DNA from: Thysanoteuthis rhombus
Taxonomy: Eukaryota > Mollusca > Cephalopoda > Oegopsida > Thysanoteuthidae
Assembly (NCBI GenBank): GCA_963457665.1
Contig: OY735202.1
Location: forward strand, 51,634,281 to 51,698,280
DNA: 64,000 bases
Reading direction: 5' to 3'
Translations under genes and position numbers: made by a program
Notes under the pieces: model-generated
The model's database searches: none
Told to the model about the DNA's origin: nothing
The model's input: the letters and a program-made list of their open reading frames with translations, nothing else
Part shown: piece after piece, positions 41,160-53,100 of the stretch
Numbering within the stretch: position 1 is the first letter of the stretch
Layout: each line of letters starts with the position of its first letter

Positions 41160-44100
41160 AAGCAAAACACATACCTATTTTCAAAAAAAGGCACACAGAT
41201 TGTTGAACCCAGACTGGAAGCACTTGCCCTTCCCACACAACACGGACTTGATCAAGTAAATGGTTCTCGATGAAGCGGGAATTCTTTTCCTAAATACGAA
41301 AAATTATAATATCTAGCAAAAAAGATAAACTCAAGATAATACTAAATATGATTAGGGCTTTCAATGCATTAACCAGAGTGAATTATATTACCTAAAAATA
41401 TTTTGTCGTTTATTCAAATTTTTATGATTATATGCCCTAAATGAAAACATGAACTATCTCAAAAAGAAACATTGAACAGAAAAAACAGTTACTTACCAAT
41501 ATCTCCCAGTCATTCACAGAGAGAGGGTCTACAAAAACACTCTCACAAAGTGGCACATTTTTCATAGGTTCCAAAATAATCTAATGAAAATGCAATAGTA
41601 ATAATAAGGAGCAGTCAAAATACACAAACAAACAAGTTATAAACTACTGAGTATTCTTTTTAGTTAAATTCAACATATGAATTTGATCATAAGCCCTTGA
41701 TTTGGGCAAGATTCTCTCCCAATTTGGCATTCATGCCAGAGACACAAAGCCATCACATGTCTTTTGAAATGAAGTTCTTTAAAAATAGATTTTTATATTT
41801 TTGCTGGAACAGATACAAAATTATTTATAACTGATACATGGAAAATTTTTCTAACAGCTTAAGGTTTCAATTACCACTATTACCAATTCTGCAATTTAAT
41901 AAACAGCTGACAGGAAATTTAGTAGGATCAAATGTGTACTCCCCAGAAAATTCAAAAGACGGAATACAGAAAAATGGGAAAATAATATCAGATAATGAAA
42001 AAAAGAAAATTTCAAACTTCATAAACCTTTTCCTCCAAAAGTCAGAAGCATTTCAATAGGAGGAAAATAGAAAATTAAGTGAAAAATATTCTGTTGGAAG
42101 CAAATATATTTCCAAGAAACAAAAAAAAAAAAAAACAATGCTCACTAATAAAAGCAAAAATGAAAACTGAGAAGAAAAACACAGAACAGTAGAGTATCCA
42201 TGGTACAACATGAAAGGCGGGAGGAGGCAGCCTCAATTAACATGCAACAAAAAATATCAGATGAATGAAGATGGTTTTTTGAGGGAATATCATAAATCTT
42301 GTTAGGTGTTTTGTAAATTAAGATTGACATATTCAGAAAATATCCTTTTTCAGCAAAATATGGTACTTTGGTTCAAGTTCAAAGCATTTTGAAACAATCA
42401 TTTAAACAATATACCAATCTCTACATATCATTATTCCACAAATTATTTTGACAAGTATCCTCATTTCTATTACTGGTGATGTATTCAGTAGCTGTCTTCA
42501 GATATATGTTGTATTTGATAATCTTTATTCCTTGCAGTATAATAGAACCTTGTAGGAATTTTTGAGTTGACTAATGAAACCAATTGGACAGGATAGAGTG
42601 ACCGTCTTTGAGTAAGAATATCTAAGATGAACAGGTCACACTTGCTTATCTGAAAATTAGAGTAACCTTAGCTATAAAATGGCTAATTTTAGAAATATAA
42701 CTTCTATTTTAACTTCAACAATAAAAATGGCTGACTTGAAGCATTATACCAAATACAAATCTTTAAATTCTATTATAACTTTGATACCCAATGAATATGA
42801 TGTTTAGAACCATCAGTGCTTTTCATTATATAATTAAAATAAATTCAATTACATTGTTTCTTCTTTGACCTTAAATAAATTTTTTTCAGTGCTTTGTCAT
42901 TTTAATTAACTTTTGAGGTACATCCATCTATTTTCTATCGTAATTTTCCTTGCATAATGATAGAGTAAAATAAAATTCTCTCTTTAAAATAAATTGTATA
43001 ATTAGAATAAATAATTCTTTCTTCTTCGAGAATGAAATTCTTTTTCACAATGCAATGATTTTTTGCCTTGCTTCTCTGAAATTGAATCTTCTCTAATGAA
43101 AAAAAACTTATAATCTTAACTGTCAGTAACACTAAATGACCTTTGTTTGTAAATAACTCGAAAGCACTAGCTCTGAGGAATATAGTTCTTCTGTCAACTT
43201 TACTCAGATTGAAATTTCCTCTCCAACAATACACAATACGCCTATATTTGATGTAAAGTTTGTTTTTTTTTCAGTCCAGGGGACGACAGTAAAAATCTAC
43301 CATTATGAAAAAAATGGTACAAAAACTTTTTTTTCAGCTGATCTGGAATGTCTACTCAAGATATTCTTACTCACCGACAGTCCCTTTAGCATGTCCAATT
43401 GGTTTCATTAGTCAATTCAAAAATTCCTACAAAGCTCTATTATACTGCCTAAAGACTAAAGATTACCAGTTGCAACATATATATTGGTATCTACTAAGCT
43501 TCAGGTTAGTCTGGCACAAGGCCACAATTATAGACACTCAGGATCAAACACTTCAATAGCTGCAGTCTGCCAATCTTTACTCCACAGTAAGGCACCCTTT
43601 GTGCAGACCACATGAGTTTTTCAGTCAGTATGAAAATATCAAGACGATATTGGAAAGACCAGTACTTATGCTAATTTTTGTGTAGTACATATAGTTAACT
43701 TTAATCACCACTTGGTCATCAGCATAGAAGATCTTAACAATTATTTTTACTATTTACCAAGTTCAGCTTAGAATGGCACAAGGTAAATATATTTTTGAAG
43801 ATTCAGTGAACTCAGACTATTTTTTGACAAATTCATAAGAGCCACCTCCATCTTAAGCACTCTCTTATACAATTCCCTCTTCTATTGATATATGTTCATT
43901 TTGGAGTGAAGAGTACACCCATTTTTCTCTCTATTTGAGATTTTCTATGCCCAATTTAATGGTCTTGCTTCAGATTATGGCTTTTCAATACTAAACCTGA
44001 AGGCCAGAATACATTGAAAACAGCAAGTTTGATTAAATTGAAGAATTATCAAACGGACCATTATATAGGCACATTTTTTGTTATCACAGATTTTAATGCA

Positions 44101-47100
44101 ATCATTAATCAACTGGACAAAGACTGCCAAACAAATAAGAAACTATTGACTAAAGATTTTAATTTCAGAGCTGTCCTAATACTCAATCTGATGTTATTCA
44201 TTCTTCAGTTCTTGCAATGTGGACTTCTGATTCCAGAAAAAAAATTAATTATCGTCTATTAAAATCAAATTATAGAGAAACATTAATTAGAGAAAAAAGT
44301 AGAACAAATGCATCCATTACTGGCAAGCATATATTAAAGTGGGAATGTGTGAGTACAATAACAGAATGGCAATTCATTAATTATTGTGCTGTAGTTATTT
44401 GTCTCATTTTACAAGTTATTCATTCAACTTTTTACTATGTTCTAAAACAAGAACTTTTAAAAATAGAAACTTGTACATATCTTGGCTTTCGAAGATATTT
44501 TCCTTTAGTTTCTGGATTTTTTTATCATGCATGGTTCATAATATAAGGTGGATGGTTGGTGGATTCCAATAGATCAATATTTCTGGGTGAGGTCTATTAC
44601 GCTATACTTCATAAGCCAATTTGATGTCTGAGGTGACAACTTCTACCCCAACAAGAAATATATTTGACTTATGTCGGCAAATTGACAATAAAAAACAATG
44701 AAATGAATTAGACAAAAACATTTCAGTAGTCAATATACAAGACTGTTTGTATCAACACTAAGGGCTACTTGTTTTTAACAGTTATACTCACTTGTGCTAT
44801 CAGTTTCCTGGAGCCCACTGATGAGACAGGAAACTGGTTCATATAGTTACATCAGGGAAGTATAGGGAGTGAAATACTACTAAAAAAAACAAAACATTAT
44901 TGTACGTAGCAGCTTCCCAACAGGAACTCAAATACAGGGTATCTGAAGCTGCAGCAGCTTATGATTGCAAAGTGTTAAATCATTAAAGTAAATATTTTGT
45001 TTCTAACACTGAAATTGAGTAAACTAATATGGTTAATAGTATTGTTTATAAAAAATACAAACAAGCATTAAAGACTGCTTGGATAATGTTTGTTGTCTTT
45101 TATCTATTGCCCATACCATCTCTGCAATCATCACAGCTCAGTTATAATGAAGTTGGCTTTCTTCAACCCTAACACCCACATTATAATGCGGGACCCTGTA
45201 CTTTGACCAGTTTGACAAATAATTAGCGAGGTGAGTCCACATTTTTTTAATGAAATTCACTCATTAAAACCCTATCAAGGGTGTAGAAAGGTGTCAATCA
45301 TTAAGTGAAAATTGCTGATTTCTTTTATTAGACCAAAGATGAAGAAGTTGGCCCTAAAGCTTCATTTATTAAAATAACATCTCATCTAAAAGAATTCAGA
45401 AAAAAACTATAGTCATCAAATTTTCATGATTTCTTAAAGAGTATGAGAAAACCAAAACTTGGCTCAAAAAAATCTTTGAAAGGATTATCTTTTGTTCTAT
45501 TAAAACCAATAACAACATTAACAATCATTCTGCTCTGAGTACAAGTCGGCTTCTTGAATAAAGTACTTACATCATAGAATATTGCAGATTATAACATTTG
45601 ATTATAATGAGCCCAGAGTGTATTAGCTCATAAAGCTCAAAGAGTATATGTGACATTCAATTCATTATGCCAAATACTTTCTCAATAAGCTGGAGTACAG
45701 ACTAACAGATACCAAATCTGGCTTTTTATGAAATTTCTGAATATTCTTTTGGTTAAAGCAAATTTAGCACAAGGTTATGCTTATAAAATCTCTATTAAAT
45801 GATATAAAAGTAAGGATGGATTACAAGCCAAATATAAACCTCAGCAAATGATGAAATTAATGTGTATTAGTGCATGTCTGAAAATTTCAAAGATTTTCTT
45901 AGCATGTCTACACAGGGAAAAGGAGACAAAAAAAGCTGACATAATGAATTCATTACAGATTATTGCTATTTACTCCTTATTATGAATTTGTAATTAAGTA
46001 TTGTTATTAAAAATAGGTACGAGACAGTACAGATTTCTGTCATAATCTAGATGCTTAATTATAGACCTGAAAGTTGAACCTTCATCTTCACCAGTTGAGT
46101 CACATCTGCCAAATGTCAAGTGGACACAGAACAAAATCACTTATTGAACACATAAGCAGCAGCTTTCTACAAGTAGCTAATGAGTCATTTCATATTTTAA
46201 GTAGTACACAAAAAGGTGGTCCAAAGTCCACAGCCTGAAAATACTTACTTTTATAGTTATACAGAGATAAAATATAGAGAGTTCTGTTTTCAGTTATATT
46301 CCTAAATTGGTGAACAGTCAATTTCATCAGATGAAAATTATTAATTATTACCATCCTGCTTGTGTCGTCTCGTTTCTGTTGAGCTGTATTTCATGGCCAG
46401 AATGGTTGAACTAGAAGTGGATATGAGTTCCAATGCTAGCTACAGGTGTATTAGTTCATAAATTTTCTGTCAGTATAAAACAAGATCTTACAAAATAATC
46501 TAATGAAAAAAAAAAATTAATTCATTAAATCATTCATATATCTGCATGGCTGTTTGGGATGAAATATTGATCAAATATTCATTCAGAATGTTTCAAATGA
46601 AGGTTCTTGAAATGACAATTTTTTTTTTTCCAAGGATGTAATAATGGTTAACTTAACTTTATACTGGTTGATTTTATCAATATTTTCATTAGTGTACTAC
46701 TTTATACATCAAAGAAGGTGAAGATGACTCACTCTTCATGTATCCGAGACAGGAGATTATATAATGTTATCTTATGAACATAAAGATGTAAGGATAAATT
46801 TTTAATTGTCAAAAGTCAATCAACATTGAGCTTGGTCATTGCACAAAGTCAGGTGCTTCCTCAGCCAGAATCCTGAATAATTAGTCCAAAACCTAGAGAA
46901 AAAAAAAAGTAAGGATAGTTTTTTTATAGTGCTTAGCCTGGAAATATAAGCTAATTATAATGCTATAATTAATCTAGGAACATTTTCAAAATCACAGAAA
47001 ACAAATGAAGGATTTCCTCCGAATAAAATAAATTGAACATCAACCAGAGGATAGGAAAAGTTGAATAACCATAGCCATCAAAGTTGGAAAAGGGTTCTAT

Positions 47101-50100
47101 CCTTTTTATATATGCATGTGTTTGCTTATGAGTTCCAGCACTCCTGGTCATACTGTTTTGTCTAAAAAACTTGAAAATTGTCATCAGTACACCACTGGAC
47201 CCTTAAATTTTTTTTTCTTTTTTCTAATTCTTGAATCTTTTTTAGGCCCTACTATGACTGGTTTGATAATAACATCTAGATTATCCAGAATATAGAAGTT
47301 TTTAGATAATTGAAAAAAAGTCTATTTTAGATGTTTTCCTATGGAAATCACCACTGATATCATTAATAGAACTAATACTGACCATATTTATTCTTCAATG
47401 GAATGTTTCACAAATTTTGATTCTATGGCTGTTTAATTATTGACTGTGACGGTAAGTTTGTTCTTTTGTTTTATTACTACATAAAATTAGTTTAGACAGT
47501 GTGGCATTTTAAATGTGGAATTGATGTTCCTCTAAATAAAATTGCAGCTGAGTAGATATTAAGCCGTACTCATTAGGAGATCCATCCAGTTAGCAGCTCC
47601 ATTTTTGATAGTCTGATCTTTGGGTATTTGGTAGGATTTTCTTTTGAAATCTGTTTTTTTATAAAACTAAATAGAATTCATGGCTGTCAGGTTATTAAAA
47701 AGCATTAATTAAGCATTGACCAAATATAAATCAGTATTATTCACTTGTTTTTTTTTCTTTTGCTAGTCTGCCAATATATGGTAAGATCTATATAATCACA
47801 AGCAGTGCATCATACACCAAGTCAAATATCAAATATTTGACTTCCTTTATAAAGGCCAAATAAATTGTTTTAATGAAAGCATAACTCCTCCCAACTAGTG
47901 ATATTTAACATACCAGGGAGTCACTTCCACAAGTCTTGATCTGTCTGCAAACACTTTTCATCCATTGCCAATTCGTAATTTGATTTACATTGGAAATCAC
48001 TTGATATGACATTGGCCGTGTTATTAAAAAAAAATAAAAAAGTAAGAAAATAAAGCTATATACTATCAGTTGTGAACCAAAGCAGACTTGCTTTCTGCAT
48101 TAACAAGTTTTTGCCAAGCAAAAATAATGCAATATTGTTACTGTTATGTCGATCACTGTATTAGTATATATTACACCCTTCTCTCTGTAGTTCAGCTTTA
48201 AAATTTGTTGTTTTGTGGGGGGAAAGAGGGTTACTCTAGGGGTCATGAGGGTTGATAGGTTCTGAAAAAAGAACCAATAAAAGAGTGAAAAGATTTTGAA
48301 ATTGGAAGCAAAATCTTACTTCATCCTCTTCTCGGATGCCAAGCTTGTTTGCATAGAGCCCATTGATGTGAAGCTCATTGTCTTGATACTCGGAGAGTCT
48401 GAAGTGACAACTGAAGAAGACAGTCTGATCATTCTGATATGTTGCCTTGAATACATGGACCTAGAAAACAATAGATAAATACAAATTTTGGTTTTTAAGG
48501 AGATATGGTAACTTATGATAAAAAGATTCTCTGCTTATGATAAAGGCTGTTGGTATCTTGATATTTTATCAGTAAATTATGTTATCTACATATTTTGTGC
48601 ATGATCAATATTATGTGTGAATATACAGGATGTTTACAGAAGAAATAGAGGATTTCAAAAATTTATTAAAGCAAAACTATTTAAAATATTGACACTCATG
48701 ATGCACAATTTTTCTACTTTTGTAAACACCATGTATAGGGAAACATGAGCTATCCTCTAATATTAAAAGTATTTAATTATTTTACAGTGTAAAATACTGA
48801 CTTCAGATCCTGGAAATGTTCCATTGCAATCCATTTATATTTACTGAAAATTTAAAATAATAACTTTTCACTTAGCAGTACAATGATATTAAAGCAGTGC
48901 TTCTACGTGGGTTCAAAGGTCTGTCAAGAAGGTATCCAGACATTTTGAATATCTTGAGAACTAGTGGCATAGCCTTGTTGCTACTTGGCAATCAATCACA
49001 GGAGAAATTACTGCACATGAGCAGACTCTTCCATAGGGTTACTCAGCAGTGAGATGTTAGTGAGTGTACTGTGTGGACGTCACATTTATAATTCCCATTC
49101 TTCATGTCTTGTGCAGGGTTTTTTGGTAAAACATCACACTATCCATGTTACTCAGCACCCCTACAATCTACATTTGGCTACCTGCAAGAGCCAAAAATCC
49201 CAGTAGAAATATATGTTACAAACTGTGTACAAAATCAAGAAGAAAGCAAAGAAGCAGCTGATGGCAATCTTGAAAGAGGACTTTGAGATTTGTGTTAAAT
49301 TTTACAACTACTTTGAAGGGACTGAAGTGGCATTGCCTTAAGTAAGCTTTTTTTTTTTCAAATTAAATGGCTAGAAACTTTCTGGACAGACCTTGTATAA
49401 TGAAATGATTCCATTCTACTTAGAAATACATACTGATCAATAGCCTTACATGTAAACATGTTGATACTTTTTACATTTGAGTAAGATTACCATTTAATTT
49501 TGGGGTAAAAGAAAAAAAACAAAACATTAGTCAAAAGAAGTTCTAATCATTATGGCACTGATGAGGGATGAGAGTTTGAAGTTGAATCAACTATTTTGAT
49601 ATTTTGAAATAATGTACAAATATGAATAGATATTTTGAAATATTGTGAAAAAATAGTTTTAGTTTAAATACAGGTCATTTAAATGATAGCTAAAAGAGGA
49701 GAGATAAATGTCTTTCTCAAAGAGAAAATATGTAGAAAACAGTAGCACATGGTGCTTTGAATCATGAGTGTGCTCTGAGCTACGGATGCACGAAAACTGA
49801 GAAATATTTTAGTGTCTGTAATAAATGATAGACAGTATAGAGAGAAATGAGAGAATCATTGAAAGTCTTTTAATGGTACAACAATTTAATGTTCTAATAA
49901 TTAGTTGATGCATAGTAAAACATAACAGAGGAGAAAGAAAATTTTTTAATTTGTTTAATATTTGTTAATAGCTTCTTCCGACTGTCACTCATCAGAGGTG
50001 AACTCTTTAGATAATGTTTAGGTATACTGTGTGGAAATAATTTCAACAACTTCTGATTTCTTTTTATTTGTCTGTCGTTTATAACATTGAATAAGCGAGG

Positions 50101-53100
50101 ATGTGAAACTTTACAATCAGGATCACTTTCCATACATTGTACCAAAAAAGCTTTTACTGCCCATTGCTTTTTACAGACACTAGAATATTTTTGCATTTTT
50201 ATGCATCCATAGCTCAGAACACACCAGTGATACAAAGCACTTAATGCCATTGGTAGAAAATCAATGTATAAGTGTAAATTCTTTTATTGAATGATGAAAG
50301 AAGTGGGTAGTTTGAGGTCTCAAAAAGATCAACATGATGTGATGTTATTCAATGATATTGATGGTGAAAATGTTGCTTCCAACTGAAGTTTTAACCAAAG
50401 TTTTAATGAAATTTCAATAGTTGAAAGAAGAACTTACATTTTTAAACAAAGGTTACCGAAGGAAAACGTTACTTTTTGAGGCTATATGGTCAGTATTCGA
50501 GTTCAAATAAAAGCTGGAATTTTTAAGGCACCATCACATCATTATCCACTAAAAGTCTGTCCATCTGTCCATCCATATGTACTCACCTACCACCAAAACT
50601 ACTCCACATAAACCCATGAAATTCTCTGTAGGTATGGATGCAACCCAGGGTAATGTTTTCAGCAAATTATTTTTTGAAAAGCAACCCTAAAAATATGTTT
50701 TGGGGGGGTTCAATTCAGGGGGTTGGGTTGATTTACCTGATAATTCATCATGCTAAAATGATCTCTTACTTTTTAATTACGTAATGAAAAACCATTTTTT
50801 TTTTTCTCCAAATCAACTCTTGAAATCAAAATATGATACAAGGTTGTGTTCTTGATCTGAAAAGAGGCGAAGATATTCAACATATCACTGTTTATTGGTT
50901 GGACAGGAATACCTTGAATAATGCTGTTTTCATGTAGCACATTTATGGTATCGCTGTACAATTTACGATGAAACTATATCTATTTTGTGAATAAATCATT
51001 TTTCCAAAACACAAAATTGGAGGTTATGTAGACTATATGGAGGGAACATTTATTTTTCACTTTTGAGAGTCGAAATCAAGAAAGAACTTTCAGTTTTCAC
51101 TTTTAGGAGTTAAAATATAGGGGAATTTGTTCTTTTATTTATGGGGTCAAAATGTAGAAGAAAATTTCTTTCAATTATAGAGGTGAAAATCGGGGGGGGG
51201 GGTTACTTTTAGGGGTCGAAATTGAGTTGAAATTTATCTAAGTGTCCTCTCCTCTCTATAAGAGGCTTTGTAGGTCTGTCCATTGGTCTGTTGTTCCCAT
51301 ATGTTTCAAGTCAGATTTACTTGAAGCTTGGTACTAAGGTATCCCTTGATGAAATGTTTCCTATCTAGAAAAATCTTCCACCCAATGTCACATGATCTGG
51401 CAGTAAAAGTGTTTAAACATTCTAATGGACAACTTTCGGTTCTCATTTTCAAGTTCAGGGGTCAAATAATGGGAGGGAGTCACTTTTAGGGATCAAAATT
51501 AAGGGGAAATTTTTCAACTTTAGGGGTCAAAATTGAGGCAGAAGATATTTTTTCTCTTATAGGGTCAAAATCGAGAGGGAGCGTTTTTCATTTTTAGGGG
51601 TCAGAATCAATGGGGATTTTTTTTCCCCAACTATTAGGGGTTGGGATTTGAGAGGGAACTTTTTTTTTCACATGTAGGGTCAAAATCAGGAGTAAGATTT
51701 TTCTTGATTTTAAGTGGTCAAAACAAAAGGGAAGTTTTTTTTTTCAGGGATCAGAATTGAAGGGTGAACTTTTTTCTCTTCTATTGGTAAAAAATGGAGG
51801 GGGGGCTCTTTTTGACACAAACCCCCTTTTTTGGACAAAAGCCCCTGTTTTCTTACCTCTCCGAATCCCCTTTTGGAGCATTAGTCATCCTCCCCATTTT
51901 TTTAACATGGGTCCCCTTCTTGAAACTACACCCTTTTTTAACATCTCTCCTTTTAGACCATTTACTTATTTTATCATCAGCTCCATCTTTTTTTACATTA
52001 GCCCTGTTTTTTTTCCATATCAATCCTGTTTTCAACATTAGTACTCCCCCTTTTCTACATGGGTTGCAGTCCTATTTTTCTCACATCTCTCCTGCCCTTT
52101 CTAACATGCAGCATCAAACTCCTCTCCTACTTCTATTCTAATGGAAGATGATAACTGCAACTTTTATATTGTAATTGAGAAGTTTAAATGTATTTATTCA
52201 TTAGAATAAAATAAGCCTTCGCATATTTTGTAACAAACTTTTGCAGATATACTAGACTTCTTAGTTTGGTTCCACCAGTAAGAGAGCTGCCTACCGATGA
52301 CCAAGTCATAATTACAAATCACAGAAGGGAAATGATTTTATACATCAGTTCAGTTTATTGCTTTAAATTAAGTGAGGATAATTCTTGTTGTTACAGTAGA
52401 AAAACAAAGACAACTCCAGCCACTGACTTGGACAGGAATTTGGAAATATTTTATCTGGGAAATAAAACTATCTACTTGTATTTACAACTGATAGATTGGA
52501 AATAAGTAGGAATAAATATATCTTGATATTTAATCTTTTTAAGAAAGGACCTAAAATAGTGAAAAAAAAAAAATGGGAATGAGCTCTTCTCAAATAACAG
52601 TTTACCATCTTTTTACTAAAATTATTTGTAATGACTTTCAATAAAATGATAAGCCAAAGAATGTTACAAAGCAAAAAACTGTCTATTTTCAATACTGCAC
52701 TTATCCATACCTTTTCTAATTTTAAGGATTGAATAAACAAACAAAAGGAAAAACCAAAGAAAAAACCCTGTCATACAATTCTTATGAAAAAGGAGTATAA
52801 AATGTACTGAAAATTAAAATAATGAAAACATACACATGCAAAGTATAAATTTGGCAATCTTTTGGGAGATGTTGCCACCCATGAAAACATTGGTGAAATC
52901 AACCAGGGGAGGATAGATGTACCAAAATTTATAAGGATGATAGTATTAAAAAATATTCGAATCAGGAAAACCATTGAATGTATTTATTTATAAGTATATT
53001 TATAGCAAACAAGAACAAAACAATAATTAAATGAAAAAGTAGAGAAATCAATATTTCAGATTGACTGTAAGTTGTATAAAATAATTACTGAAACAAATTT

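Noticed and set aside
44014..44546. Overlapping 82- and 109-codon frames in intron 2
   Set aside because: No recognisable motif, biased composition, no splice or start context.
51757..52141. Two overlapping Phe/Pro/Leu-rich frames of 94 and 115 codons
   Set aside because: They are produced by the C-rich tandem sub-array of the composite repeat and have no independent support.
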